A DNA stretch of 64,000 nucleotides from DAHUXT01 sp036273675 (GCA_036273675.1 DASUHD010000001.1:27652-91651), one strand, 5' to 3'. Positions 24,676-34,149 are shown, counted from the first letter of the stretch. Made by a program: numbers and translations. The notes: generated by a model from the sequence alone, not told the origin.

Positions 24676-26391
24676 TCATCTTCCCTCACGTATTCGGATT
24701 GGCTTGCCGATTTGGGCCGCCACCAGCGCCGCCAACTCATGCGCGCCGATGGGCAGTGCGCCACCGTCCGGTGGGATGACGTTCGTTGCCTGTGAACCAG
24801 CGGGCCAGGATGCCTGGATGGTTGGTACATTGCTCACGACCCAATAACGAAACTCCCCGTCCCATGATCCCCACATGATGTACTGTATGCTCGACCAGAC
24901 TATCAGCTGCTGCTGTCGCCCACGTTCAGTCGTGAGGCCACTCTGGTCAGCCCGAACGCGCTCTGACGCCACAATCATGCTTGGGTAGGCCAGTCCCGCG
25001 CCGATGATCCCTGCCAACCCATGTACTATCACCATCCCTGAGCGCCCTATAAGCATGAAGTCACCGCTATCGACGTAGAGATTCTGCGGATGAAGACCGG
25101 GGAGAGCAACGCCGAATGCCACCAGGAGGAGTAGTTCTGCGGGAATCAGATTGACGGCAAGTGCCAGCCCTACGACAATCAGCCTGACACGCCTGCCTAG
25201 CGGCGGCCGCCAACTCAGGATATACGCGAGGCCCGACGCATCGAGCGCGGGTGCGCTAACTGATGGGGGCGTGTTGTGTGCGATGGGTTCGCGCTGGATC
25301 AACGCTATTCGTAGGGCAGAGAAAAGGATGCAGGGAATCGCGAGGGCCAGCGCACCTGTGCTGAGATCGCGTAGCCAGGCAATCGGCGCGATAGGAGATA
25401 AAAAGTCTGCAGCCGTGATGCCTGCTAGCACCAGTGCACAGGCCAGTAGAATGATAACGCCAGTCGAGCGTTTCGACTCATCCGTTGATGCCGGGTGATA
25501 CTGCAACCACTTCACTAGCATGCGCGGCGGCAGGCCCGTGCGCGCCACGATGAGGTTGAGCAACGCCACCTGGCGGAGTCTCATCTCGCTCGACGAGATA
25601 CCTGCTGGCACATAATCCGCGCCGAATCTCGCCATATACTCGGCCCACCCAATGCGTTTGCCCGGCGCATAAAGGTAGAACCGCCGAAAAGCATTCGCGT
25701 CAGCGCCCACTACTTCCAACAGTTGCACCTCATCCCAGTCCATATGGATGCGAGCGCCAAACTCAGTGCGCGCGTCTATTCCCGTATCGGTCGCCGTGAC
25801 ACCGAACGGACGCCCAAGCAAGAAAGGAAACACTCGTACAATCAAGGTGACAAGGCCAACGAGAATCGCGACCAGAGCAATGGCCCCAGCGACTCGCGGA
25901 ATAACTTCCCAGATGCTCATGGGGGAGTTATGAAAGAGCGTCTCGATCAATAAGAAGGCAGCCGCCGCGATTGTGAGCATCGCCAGCAAACCTTGCATGG
26001 CAATTATTAGTGTATGGAAACTCGTCATTCTACTGTTTCGCCACATCAGTTCGAGCGGTTGCGTTGCCACATCATCAGCAGCAGCAGGCTCGGTACGAAT
26101 ATTGGCGAGCGGCATCACGTCCACTGCGCCCGCGAAAGCCTCCAGCCGTAAGAGGTGGCGTCTGTGCGCGCGCACCGCCATGATAATTAGTGTCACGCCG
26201 CAAATAAGTAAGACCAGCCCCAGAAAGATATCTATGCCGATCCACTGCCGATACTCGGCGTCCGTTACAAACTGGTTCTCAGCAGGGGTTAGTTCATTCG
26301 TCACAAGATGGTAAGGAACGGCTATACCAGCTATGCCACACGCAATCCCAGCGAGCACCAACAGCCGCCACCAGCGATCCCGATCCCGCAC
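24676..26391 (-). CDS. Unknown multi-pass membrane protein
   Basis: About 571 residues with pairs of strong membrane spans: two near the N-terminus (about 10-90), two at about 130-200, two at about 320-370 and two at about 420-490, separated by soluble blocks. The soluble parts after each pair (for example FGVTATDTGIDARTEFG and VRADQSGLTTERGRQQQL) look like the beta-rich PH-like folds that follow membrane pairs in many bacterial proteins, and two such repeats may be present. No enzyme motif was found. The GTG at 26391 is preferred because GGGAGGGA lies six bases upstream; the frame stays open to 26490. Composition is slightly less GC-rich than neighbours. Confidence 0.6.
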   Translation of the reverse strand: MRDRDRWWRLLVLAGIACGIAGIAVPYHLVTNELTPAENQFVTDAEYRQWIGIDIFLGLVLLICGVTLIIMAVRAHRRHLLRLEAFAGAVDVMPLANIRTEPAAADDVATQPLELMWRNSRMTSFHTLIIAMQGLLAMLTIAAAAFLLIETLFHNSPMSIWEVIPRVAGAIALVAILVGLVTLIVRVFPFLLGRPFGVTATDTGIDARTEFGARIHMDWDEVQLLEVVGADANAFRRFYLYAPGKRIGWAEYMARFGADYVPAGISSSEMRLRQVALLNLIVARTGLPPRMLVKWLQYHPASTDESKRSTGVIILLACALVLAGITAADFLSPIAPIAWLRDLSTGALALAIPCILFSALRIALIQREPIAHNTPPSVSAPALDASGLAYILSWRPPLGRRVRLIVVGLALAVNLIPAELLLLVAFGVALPGLHPQNLYVDSGDFMLIGRSGMVIVHGLAGIIGAGLAYPSMIVASERVRADQSGLTTERGRQQQLIVWSSIQYIMWGSWDGEFRYWVVSNVPTIQASWPAGSQATNVIPPDGGALPIGAHELAALVAAQIGKPIRIREGR

Positions 26392-27036
26392 TGGCTCCCT
26401 CCCATTGCTACCCTCGCACAGAGCTATGCAAGGCGTACGCGACCGGCCAATTCTAACAGGCTGGCGGCAAGTTGGCAACGAACTTCGCATTGACAGAGGG
26501 CCAGGTCGTGCGCACAGAATGACTCAATACGTCTCACCACGAGGCAGCGTCACGAGAGGGCATCTGGTTGGCGCAACGCCAGTATATGGTCATATGCGCT
26601 GGCCACAATGGTGGGGGAATAGCAATAGCTTGGACACGTTACCCAGTCACCATCGTCAAATGCTGGCTGTGCCGCCCAAGAGCGCTCAATGCAAGCCAGA
26701 CGAGTCCGACATGTTGCTGATTGGCCAGCTATACGAATATGCGACGCCGCGCAGCCCGCTCATGTGGCGCACATAGCACATAGAGCACAGGTCACATGGC
26801 CCATGCTCTATGTACAATCAAAGCAGCATCCCTGCTATGGGTAAGGTATCTTACCCTACCCACCTCACCACTGTATCGCTTCATGCGCAAGTTCGGTAAG
26901 ATGCTACGTATAGATGCACATTTCGTGCCATCCCTTGGAGTAGTCCCTCGGGCCTCTCCAAAAGGCTAGGTTATCATACGCTGAACAGCCTCATGACGAC
27001 CGCGTAAGAGTAGCACGAGCATGCGTCAGTTTGCGC
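26392..27036. other. Intergenic region with palindromes
   Basis: No gene is called in these 645 bases. It contains a perfect 10-bp inverted repeat, ACATAGAGCA at 26778-26787 with its complement at 26804-26813, and a second repeat, GGGTAAG/CTTACCC at 26839-26856. A frame of 147 codons crossing the left part has no coding character and overlaps the membrane-protein gene. The palindromes may serve as terminators or operators. Confidence 0.4.
26778..26813. repeat. Perfect 10-bp inverted repeat
   Basis: ACATAGAGCA and TGCTCTATGT flank a 16-base centre. It lies about 390 bases before the unknown membrane protein gene and 240 bases after the acyl-CoA synthetase stop as read on their strand. Confidence 0.5.
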
Positions 27037-28788
27037 TCAGGCTGTCTGGATATTCGATGCGCCCTGCAAGCCCAGCTCCTCGACGGCCTGCTGGCGCATG
27101 ATGAACTTCTGAATCTTGCCCGTCACTGTCATCGGGAAAGCATCCACAAACTTCCAGTAGCGGGGAATCTTGAAAGTGGCGATTTGCCCTCGACAGTAGT
27201 CCTGCAACTCTTCTGGCGTCGCCGTCTGGCCCTCCTTGAGCTTGACCCAGGCCGTCAGCTCCTCGCCATACTTCGCGTCAGGCACGCCGAAGACCTGCAC
27301 ATCACTGACCTTCGGGTGGCTGTAGAGGAATTCCTCGACCTCACGCGGGTAGACATTCTCGCCGCCGCGAATCACCATATCTTTGAGCCGCCCGACGATG
27401 TTCACGTAGCCGTCGTCGTCCATCGTGGCGAGATCGCCGGTATGCATCCAGCGGGCCGCGTCAATCGCCGCGCGCGTCGCATCCTCGTTATTCCAGTAGC
27501 CGAGCATCACGCTGTAGCCGCGCGTCAGCAGCTCGCCTGGCTCGCCACGCGGCACGACCGCCCCACTCGCCGGGTCAACCACCTTGACCTCGACGAACGG
27601 GTGAATCTGGCCCACCGTCGCAACACGCTTCTCGATAGTATCGTCCAGGTGGGTCTGGAAGGAGACGGGGCTGGTCTCGGTCATGCCGTAGCAAATCTCG
27701 ACCTCGCTCATGTGCATCTTGCTCATCACCTGGCGCATGACCTCGACAGGACAGGGCGACCCCGCCATGACGCCTGTGCGCAGCGAGCTGAAATCGTACC
27801 GGTCGAAGTCCGGGTGCGCCAGCTCGGCGATGAACATTGTCGGCACGCCGTAGAGCGCGGTACAGCGCTCCGCCTCGACCGCCTCCAGTGTCGCCTGTGG
27901 ATCGAATGTCTCGGCGGGATAAACGATTGCGGCGCCGTGCGTCATCGTCCCCAGGTTACCCATAACACAACCAAAGCAATGGTATAGAGGGACAGGAGCG
28001 GCAAGCCGGTCATTCTCGGTGAACCCTTGCAGGTGGGCGACAAAGTAGCCGTTGTTGAGGATATTGTGGTGTGAGAGCGTGGCGCCCTTCGGATTGCCGG
28101 TGGTGCCTGAGGTGTACTGGATATTCGCGGGATCATCGAACTCCTGCTGCGCCTGACGCTCAGCTAAGCGCTCCGGCGCGATCTCCGTGGCCCGGTCCAT
28201 GACCTCGCCCCAGACCCACATACCGGGCGTGCGCTCTGTCCCCAGACGAATGACATGGCGGAGGTGAGGCAGCTTGTGACTGTCGAGTTGGCCCGGCGCA
28301 CACCGCGCCAACTCGGGCGCGAGCGTCTGCATCATCTCGATATAGCTGGTGGCGCGGAAGTTCGGGGCAAGCACCAGCGTGTTGCAGCCAGACTGGTTCA
28401 GGGCGTATTCGAGCTCATGGAGGCGATAGCCAGGGTTGACATTGACCAGTATCGCGCCGATCTTGGCCGTGGCATACTGCGTGATCGTCCACTCGGCGTA
28501 GGTCGGCGACCAGATGCCGACGCGATCTCCCTTCTCGATGCCGAGCGCCATCAGCCCGCGAGCGAAGCGGTTCACCTCGTCCTGGAGCTGGCGCCAGGTG
28601 TAGCGCAGGCCCTGATGGCGCGAGATGAGCGCGTCGCGGTCGGAGTAGAGGGAAACGGTGCGGTCCAGCGCGTCACCGATGGTCATACCAAGCAATGGCG
28701 TATCGCTTGTGCCGCTGACGTAGCTCCAGCGGACCGCGCTGCGGTCAACGATGTGGGGACGTTGTTCGCTCTGTGCCTGTGTCATCAT
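27037..28788 (-). CDS. AMP-binding acyl-CoA synthetase (fatty-acid-CoA ligase family)
   Basis: A 583-residue ANL-superfamily enzyme. The P-loop-like A3 motif is YTSGTTGNPKGATLSHHN, near residue 210. The A5 motif ICYGMTETSP, A7 WMHTGDLATMDDDGYV, A8 GRLKDMVIRGGENVYPREVE and the C-terminal lysine in TVTGKIQKF all follow in order. It should activate a carboxylic acid with ATP to an acyl-AMP and then to a CoA thioester. The whole-protein layout is like medium/long-chain or aryl acyl-CoA synthetases, but substrate is not readable from this. The start: GGAGGT precedes two adjacent ATG codons (28788 and 28785). No fatty-acid genes flank it. Confidence 0.92.
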   Translation of the reverse strand: MMTQAQSEQRPHIVDRSAVRWSYVSGTSDTPLLGMTIGDALDRTVSLYSDRDALISRHQGLRYTWRQLQDEVNRFARGLMALGIEKGDRVGIWSPTYAEWTITQYATAKIGAILVNVNPGYRLHELEYALNQSGCNTLVLAPNFRATSYIEMMQTLAPELARCAPGQLDSHKLPHLRHVIRLGTERTPGMWVWGEVMDRATEIAPERLAERQAQQEFDDPANIQYTSGTTGNPKGATLSHHNILNNGYFVAHLQGFTENDRLAAPVPLYHCFGCVMGNLGTMTHGAAIVYPAETFDPQATLEAVEAERCTALYGVPTMFIAELAHPDFDRYDFSSLRTGVMAGSPCPVEVMRQVMSKMHMSEVEICYGMTETSPVSFQTHLDDTIEKRVATVGQIHPFVEVKVVDPASGAVVPRGEPGELLTRGYSVMLGYWNNEDATRAAIDAARWMHTGDLATMDDDGYVNIVGRLKDMVIRGGENVYPREVEEFLYSHPKVSDVQVFGVPDAKYGEELTAWVKLKEGQTATPEELQDYCRGQIATFKIPRYWKFVDAFPMTVTGKIQKFIMRQQAVEELGLQGASNIQTA

Positions 28789-29127
28789 ATCTACCTCCGA
28801 TGCCATCGCGCCTAACAACAGTAGCGGATTCGCATGCCAGGAACAGGGATGGGGTAAACGAGCGATGGGGCGCAGCCGCGCCATCATGCGTTCTGCGCTT
28901 CCATCATGTTATACCCCAGAGCGATTCCGCCTGTCACAGCCATCGAGGCCTCACGGAGCGCAACCGCCTCGCCGCCGCAATCCGAAGACATCCGAAGACA
29001 TCCGAAGACATGGTAAAATCGGGTGGCGCTTGGCCGAACAGCAGCAGTACATTCCATAGCTCTTCCAGACGCCGGACTATCTCTTCGTTAGACCGCTACG
29101 GGAGTACAGAGAGTACAAGACCGTCTC
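28789..29127. other. Divergent intergenic region with tandem repeat
   Basis: About 340 bases between the acyl-CoA synthetase (minus) and the NHL protein (plus). It holds a threefold 10-bp tandem repeat at 28981-29010 and no gene. No clear promoter hexamer pair was found. Confidence 0.4.
28981..29010. repeat. 10-bp tandem repeat, three copies
   Basis: TCCGAAGACA is repeated exactly three times, 118 bases before the NHL protein start. The period equals about one helical turn. Confidence 0.8.
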
Positions 29128-30519
29128 ATGTCCACTCCGCGAGCCATCAATCGGAAGCCGTCTATCGTGGCGCTCACGCTCGCCGTGGGCGCTCTTCTCT
29201 GCTGCCTGCTGATTCCGCCCGTTGCCGCCTTCCAGCCAGCGCGTCTGCCCGCCATGCTGCTTTTCGTTGCGGGTGCGGCGCTGCTGGCAACGTCGCTGCT
29301 TCCCCTACCTCAGCGCTGGGCGCGAGCGGCGCTCTTCATCGCTGGGGCGGCGCTTCTCTGGCTGCTGGTGGGCTGGTGTGTCTTCAGCCAGATCAGCCCG
29401 GTCACTGAGCCACGCAGCCTCACCTGGGGGGTGCGTGGGTTGCCGCTCGTGCTGGCGCTCGGCCTCTGGCTCTGGCTATTGCTGCCGCGTTCGTGGCAGC
29501 GGCGCGCCCTGCTGGCGGTGATCGTGCCGTCGCTGCTGGCGCTGGCGCTCGTCGCCTGGAGCCGTCCGCCACATCCACTCGATTTCCAGCCGTATTACGT
29601 CGCTGTCGATAGCAACGGCACACTCTACGTCACCGATGCCTACGCGCCCGTCATCCGCGTCTTCGGGGCGGGTGGCGCGCTGCGGTATAAGCTGCGTCCC
29701 GGTCTCGCCAGCGTGCAGGGTCCGCCAGGGCCGGGCTTCATGCCGCCTGGGCCGTACAACGATCCCGATGGGCTGGGCGTGCCGCGGAGCACATCCGGCG
29801 CGCGCACCATCTCCGGCGCGCTCAACCCCATCCCCTACGGTGTGGATGATTTCTGGTTCTGCGGCATGGCGGTCGCGTCCAACCACGACCTCTACGTGAC
29901 CGACTGGATGCGGGGGCGCATGCTGCGTTTCTCATCATCCGGGCGGCTGCTGGCGCGCTGGAATCTGCCCCAGGGCTATGAGCCGTCGCTCAACTGCGTT
30001 GCGATGCTCGGAAATGACTTGCTGCTCAGCGATACGCACGGCGCGGTGCTGCGGGTGAACACCAGCGGTCATGTATTGGCGCGCTGGGCCGTGCCGGAGC
30101 GGTTGTTTGGAGGCATCTCCGTCGCGCCCGATGGCAGGACGATCTACGCGCTCTCCACCTCGCGGGTCTATCGCATCAATCCGGGGACGGGAGCGATGAA
30201 CTCATGGGCGCTGCCTGCGCCGACCACCCCGCTGCGCACGCCCTATCAGGCGGTGCTGGCGCTGGACGCGAACCGCATCGCTGTGACCGACCTCGGCCTC
30301 CATCGGCTCGACCTGTTCATGCCGGATGGGAAGCCGCTCGGCGCCTGGGGCAAGCATGGCATCTGGCCGGGCGAGTTCCAGCAGGTAGGGGGTCTTGCGC
30401 GCGATAGCCACGGCCAGGTTTACGTCTGCGATTTCGATGGCCGCGTCGTTCAGCGATTCAACCCAATTGGAAAGATCAACGCCCTATACTGGAGTCCCGA
30501 TGACGACGAAGTTGATTGA
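29128..30519 (+). CDS. Membrane-anchored NHL-repeat (beta-propeller) protein
   Basis: A 463-residue protein with four hydrophobic spans in residues 12-142 and then an extracytoplasmic or cytoplasmic beta-propeller. The propeller blades are seen as repeated units such as YYVAVDSNGTLYVTDAYAPVIRVFGAGG, MAVASNHDLYVTDWMRGRML, ISVAPDGRTIYAL and GLARDSHGQVYVCDFDGRVV. The loop at about 195-230 is Gly/Pro-rich. NHL propellers bind proteins, sugars or RNA. Its last codons overlap the start of the MFS gene by 20 bases, so the two are probably translated together. Ribosome site weak. Ligand unknown. Confidence 0.75.
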   Translation: MSTPRAINRKPSIVALTLAVGALLCCLLIPPVAAFQPARLPAMLLFVAGAALLATSLLPLPQRWARAALFIAGAALLWLLVGWCVFSQISPVTEPRSLTWGVRGLPLVLALGLWLWLLLPRSWQRRALLAVIVPSLLALALVAWSRPPHPLDFQPYYVAVDSNGTLYVTDAYAPVIRVFGAGGALRYKLRPGLASVQGPPGPGFMPPGPYNDPDGLGVPRSTSGARTISGALNPIPYGVDDFWFCGMAVASNHDLYVTDWMRGRMLRFSSSGRLLARWNLPQGYEPSLNCVAMLGNDLLLSDTHGAVLRVNTSGHVLARWAVPERLFGGISVAPDGRTIYALSTSRVYRINPGTGAMNSWALPAPTTPLRTPYQAVLALDANRIAVTDLGLHRLDLFMPDGKPLGAWGKHGIWPGEFQQVGGLARDSHGQVYVCDFDGRVVQRFNPIGKINALYWSPDDDEVD

Positions 30520-31825
30520 CGAGGCAGAGACACCGCCAGAGCGAGGGCGCAAGGGGCTGCGGGCGATTCCCGGCGTCGTCTATGTGCTTGGCGCGGCCAG
30601 CCTCTTCACCGACATCGCCAGCGAGATGATTATGCCGCTGCGGCTCATCTTTCTGGTGCAGGCGCTAGCGGCTCCGTTGGCGCTAGCCGCGTTGATCGAG
30701 GGGCTGGCGGAGAGCGCGACCAGTCTGCTCAAGATTCTGTCAGGACGACTGGCCGACCAGTCGCCGTCTCGCCGTGGGCTGGTGACCTGGGGGTACAGTA
30801 TTTCCGCCGTCGCCAAGCCGCTGCTGGCGCTGGTTCCAAGCTGGCTGCCCGCACTGGGGCTGGTGCTGGTGGATCGCACAGGCAAGGCGCTACGTGTCAG
30901 CCCGCGTGACGCGATGATCGCCGACGCCGTACCAACACAGAAACGAGGGCGCGCGTTCGGCATCCATCGCTCCGCCGATACGCTGGGCGCGGCTATTGGG
31001 CCGCTGGTGGCGTTGCTCATCCTCAACGCGACGAATGGGGACCTGCGCGCCGTCTTCGGCTGGACGCTGGTTCCGGGCGTGCTGGCGGTTGTGGTGGCGC
31101 TGCTCTTCCTGCGCGACCGCCGTCGGCGTAACGCCCCGTCAACCTCATCCGCATCCTTGCCTGAAGCCGGAGCCATTGGTGGGCGGCTGTCCATCGCTCA
31201 ACCGGCGGATACGTCAGCGCTGGGAACGCGCTTCTGGCTTTTCACCGCGATTGCCACCTGCTTTGCGCTGGGCAACTCGTCCGATGCGTTTCTCTTCCTG
31301 CGCACCGAAGGGCTGGAAAGCTCCCTGGTGGCCGTACCGCTCGTGTATTTCGCCTTCAATCTCGTCTACGCGCTGCTGGCGACGCCGCTCGGCTCGCTCT
31401 CGGACCGCTGGGGACGGCTCCCGGTGCTGGCGGGTGGCTACGCTGCCTTTACGCTGGTCTACCTCGGCTGGACCCAGGCGCGCACGACCTGGAATATCTG
31501 GGCGCTCTTTCTGCTCTATGGCGCCTACTATGCGGCGACAGACGGGGTCGCCAGAGCATTCGTGGCTGACCTCGTTCCGCGTGTTCGCCGTGGGACCGCG
31601 CTCGGCTGGTTCAGCGGGCTGACGGGCGCGGCGGCGCTCCCGGCGAATCTGGTCGGCGCATGGCTCTGGGGACAGTTTGGCCCAGGCGCCACCTTCGCGA
31701 TGGGCGCGTGGCTCGGCGCGATCTCCCTCGGGCTGCTGCTGGCGTGGTGGCCATGGCTGAAACGCGCGCCTCGCCCGTGGAGTGATACCCCAAGTCACGA
31801 CAACACGACCGACGCTCCCGGGTAA
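30500..31825 (+). CDS. Major facilitator superfamily transporter
   Basis: A 441-residue protein with about twelve membrane spans. The loop between spans 2 and 3 carries GRLADQSPSRRGLVTWG and the matching loop in the second half has GSLSDRWGRLPVLAGGY, both versions of the MFS motif A. The central loop (about 210-245) is Ser/Ala/Arg-rich. The start at 30500 has GGAG six bases upstream and lies inside the end of the NHL gene (20-base overlap). Substrate unknown; such proteins move drugs, sugars or ions with protons. The first span carries an acidic patch (FTDIASEMIMP) found in MFS proteins of this branch. Confidence 0.88.
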   Translation: MTTKLIDEAETPPERGRKGLRAIPGVVYVLGAASLFTDIASEMIMPLRLIFLVQALAAPLALAALIEGLAESATSLLKILSGRLADQSPSRRGLVTWGYSISAVAKPLLALVPSWLPALGLVLVDRTGKALRVSPRDAMIADAVPTQKRGRAFGIHRSADTLGAAIGPLVALLILNATNGDLRAVFGWTLVPGVLAVVVALLFLRDRRRRNAPSTSSASLPEAGAIGGRLSIAQPADTSALGTRFWLFTAIATCFALGNSSDAFLFLRTEGLESSLVAVPLVYFAFNLVYALLATPLGSLSDRWGRLPVLAGGYAAFTLVYLGWTQARTTWNIWALFLLYGAYYAATDGVARAFVADLVPRVRRGTALGWFSGLTGAAALPANLVGAWLWGQFGPGATFAMGAWLGAISLGLLLAWWPWLKRAPRPWSDTPSHDNTTDAPG

Positions 31826-32113
31826 TTCCAATTTCGCCTCGGTCCTTGTCGCGTCTTGATGCGTTGAGAGTTCCCCGGTGGGCATAGATTTTGCGGCAGA
31901 TGAGGCCAGGGCGATGTTGGAGCGTGCTAAGACCTGCCATTGAGGGGCCTATGGTTGCTCTGGTGTGAGCGAAAACAGGCGGTGGTTGGCGCCATGTCCG
32001 TCGTCGTACCAGTATCCGTATCCTACCGCGATTCTACCGCCTTGCGGGCAAGTTCATGACACTGTCGTATGACGAAGAAAGCAACAAAAGAGCGAGAAAG
32101 AAAGGCCAGCGCT

Positions 32114-32473
32114 ATGGGTTTCACCCAGACGCTCGAATCCTCTAAGGTCGAGGCGATACCGGCGCCATTCCCCACCACTAAAGGGACTGTCACGCTGAAG
32201 ATTTTGAACTCGGATCAGTCCTTGGGTCCTGCAGTTGCCCTGCTGAGAATGGAGCCGGGGAGCGAGATTGCACGACATCTGCACGAGCGCACCACGGAAA
32301 CGTCGTACGTCCTTGATGGTGACTTCATAAACGAAGGCATCTCCTATCCGGCGGGTACGGAAATCAACATCAAGCCGATGACGGCTCACGGTCCCCATAC
32401 GACGAAGAATGGCTGCTCCGTCCTGGTCACGTTCAGCTATCCTTCTGCTCTCGATGACTTCACATTGGCCTAG
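32114..32473 (+). CDS. Cupin-domain protein
   Basis: A 119-residue single cupin. Motif 1 is PGSEIARHLHERTTETSYVLDGDF, and motif 2 begins at YPAGTEINIKPMTAHGPHT. The expected metal ligands are His in RHLHE, Glu in TTETSY and His in AHGPHT, so it should bind Fe, Mn or Zn. Small cupins work as dioxygenases, isomerases or sensor proteins; no reaction can be read from this. ATG 32114 follows AGAAAGG; an earlier ATG (32069) has no ribosome site and its 15 added residues are only charged. It is a single gene. Confidence 0.8.
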   Translation: MGFTQTLESSKVEAIPAPFPTTKGTVTLKILNSDQSLGPAVALLRMEPGSEIARHLHERTTETSYVLDGDFINEGISYPAGTEINIKPMTAHGPHTTKNGCSVLVTFSYPSALDDFTLA

Positions 32474-32649
32474 GCCATTTGAGGACGGAAACTAGCCCAA
32501 GCGGGTCTGAAATCACGTTGCCTCGGCCCTTGCCGATTCTTGATTTGTAGCGGCCACCAGTGGAAGCGCGTGGCAGAGCGGATGGGGTCGGGGCGGCGCC
32601 GATCTCACACGCGCTTACTGCGCATCTGGCTGCGCATCAGGCGGGAGCA

Positions 32650-32673
32650 GGCGGGAGGATGTGTCCTCCCGCC
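32650..32673 (-). terminator. Perfect GC-rich hairpin after the small coupled gene
   Basis: GGCGGGAGGA (32650-32659) pairs exactly with TCCTCCCGCC (32664-32673) across a four-base loop. On the minus strand it begins three bases after the TAA stop of the small frameshifted gene. There is no T-run. Confidence 0.6.
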
Positions 32674-32675
32674 AA

Positions 32676-32881
32676 TTACCAGTCGGGTGTAGCAGGAAGC
32701 GCCTTCATGCGTTCAGTTGATTTGGCAATTTGCTCATCATCGAAGCCGAGCGCCTGAAAAAACCTGACTCACCTGATGCGAACCCTACAGGCACTGCTCG
32801 ATGACGAGCGATTCCAGCAGCGGTATCTCGCCACTGAGCAACCTTCTTCAACACTTCGTAGGCATGATCTGGGCAGGTCAT
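32676..32881 (-). pseudogene. Small unknown gene with -1 frameshift, coupled by ATGA overlap
   Basis: Reading minus, an ATG at 32881 overlaps the TGA stop of the preceding gene (ATGA at 32878-32881). The frame starts MTCPDHAYEVLKKVAQWRD and reaches GESGFF at a run of six T. In that frame it would end soon in unlikely sequence; one base back it continues QALGFDDEQIAKSTERMKA to a TAA at 32676, immediately followed by a terminator-like hairpin. The full product would be 68 residues. The run is a canonical slippery heptamer (T TTT TTC). The shift may be programmed, a one-base deletion in the T run, or an assembly error. No family recognised. Confidence 0.5.
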
Positions 32882-33357
32882 TGTGGTTGTCCAGACTTGT
32901 CGGTTGGTTGCGATGGTGTAGCGGGTGGCGCGCTGAGCGAAGGATCCGCATTTGCCACCAGGCCGCTCAGCGCGTCGGCGTCAGAATCCTCGTCGGAATC
33001 GTCGTCGCCGCCCTCGACCGCCTCGATCTTCTCTACCTTCGCCACGCCTGCTCCGCTGACGTTGGCGTGCATGCCTCCATTGAGCAACGCCGCGACCACC
33101 TGATTCCCGGTCTCGGTAAAGTCGTGGGCTGGCTCGTCCTCACCAGTGATGAAGAGCGTGACGCGCACCTGATTGCTTCCAGCCACGGGCTCGATCTTCT
33201 TGACCGTCACAGTATACGGGCCGGTATACGCCTGCTTACCAGCATTCACGAGCGACGTTGCTGCCTGCATGTTCGCCTCGGCCACATTCGCCGTGGACTG
33301 ACTCGCCCCACTGGCAGAGACCGAAATCGTGGCGGTCATCATCACACCCTTCATCAT
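32878..33357 (-). CDS. Unknown protein with acidic, Pro-rich tail
   Basis: A 159-residue protein. Residues about 5-110 alternate beta strands and helices (SVSASGASQSTANVAEANM; YTVTVKKIEPVAGSNQ; VRVTLFITGED; HANVSGAGVAKVEKI). The tail is acidic (a run of Asp/Glu/Ser) and then Pro/Ser-rich. No family is recognised, and no signal peptide is seen. The start at 33357 follows GGGAG; other ATG codons lie just downstream (33354, 33342, 33339). The stop shares ATGA with the next gene, so translation is coupled. A lipoprotein gene lies 75 bases upstream on the same strand. Confidence 0.6.
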   Translation of the reverse strand: MMKGVMMTATISVSASGASQSTANVAEANMQAATSLVNAGKQAYTGPYTVTVKKIEPVAGSNQVRVTLFITGEDEPAHDFTETGNQVVAALLNGGMHANVSGAGVAKVEKIEAVEGGDDDSDEDSDADALSGLVANADPSLSAPPATPSQPTDKSGQPQ

Positions 33358-33432
33358 ATGGCTACGCTCCCTTTCTCGATGGCGAAGCTCAGGGATAGTC
33401 CGGCGGCTTGCGGCATACACGACTCGTGCCGC

Positions 33433-34149
33433 CTAGCTGTCGATGCTCTGCCAACTCCCGCCCTGATTGACTTCGATGTGGATGATTGGGTGAATTTCCC
33501 AGAGGGTCGCCCGCGTCTGCCCGAGTTGCTCAGGATGTTCCTGGTCGAGCAACAGCCAGCCGCTGATGCGCACCTGCTCTCCCGTCAGACCGGAGAGCGC
33601 GCTGCTCGTCCACCCGGGGCGCTCGTCACGCTCGCGCGGCGTCACCTCGATCACCATCGATTTGCTCCTGGGATCGCTTGCGTTCGCGCCCAGCCAGACA
33701 TGGTAGTCGCGATAGTCCGTTGAATGGCAATTGGTAGACTCGGTGCCTTCATGCTTCACGCCGAGGACGTATCCAGTCGTGCGCACAGCAATGCCCTCAT
33801 ATTTGTCGACGGCCGCGACATCGCTCTGGCTCCAGTTCGCGCGCTGGACGCGTCCGATGTCCTGCGGATAACTCAGGTTGACGAGGGTATCAAACGAGAC
33901 GTCCTGGAACGCGCCGTTATCGCCATCATCGGTGCGGTTCTTGAGCGTATTGAGCGCATGGTCGCCACCATCGCCACCGGGAGGGCACCCCTGAAACGAG
34001 GTGGTATTTGGCGTCGGATGGGCGGCATTGCCCGGAAACGCGCCAGACGCCGACGTTGGCCCGTAGACCCCTGATGAATCGACGCTACATCCTGCGATGA
34101 ATACCACCAACAGCAGCGCCATTGGTAGCAGAACCCACAGTCTCTTCAC
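33433..34149 (-). CDS. Unknown lipoprotein
   Basis: A 238-residue protein with a standard lipoprotein signal: MKRLW, a hydrophobic stretch and lipobox FIAGC (Cys21). The first 40 mature residues are Ser/Thr/Pro/Gly-rich. The rest looks globular and beta-rich (SGWLLLDQEHPEQLG; TRATLWEIHPIIHIEVNQG), with Cys residues at CPPG and NCHST. The ATG has GGAGG ten bases upstream. It should be anchored outside the cytoplasmic membrane. It follows the permease-ATPase-permease genes on the same strand (171-base gap) and precedes two unknown genes, so it may belong with them. No family named. Confidence 0.7.
   Translation of the reverse strand: MKRLWVLLPMALLLVVFIAGCSVDSSGVYGPTSASGAFPGNAAHPTPNTTSFQGCPPGGDGGDHALNTLKNRTDDGDNGAFQDVSFDTLVNLSYPQDIGRVQRANWSQSDVAAVDKYEGIAVRTTGYVLGVKHEGTESTNCHSTDYRDYHVWLGANASDPRSKSMVIEVTPRERDERPGWTSSALSGLTGEQVRISGWLLLDQEHPEQLGQTRATLWEIHPIIHIEVNQGGSWQSIDS

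Noticed and set aside
26333..26776. Plus-strand frame of 147 codons
   Set aside because: Overlaps the start of the minus-strand membrane protein gene, is Arg/Ser/His-rich and has no ribosome site.
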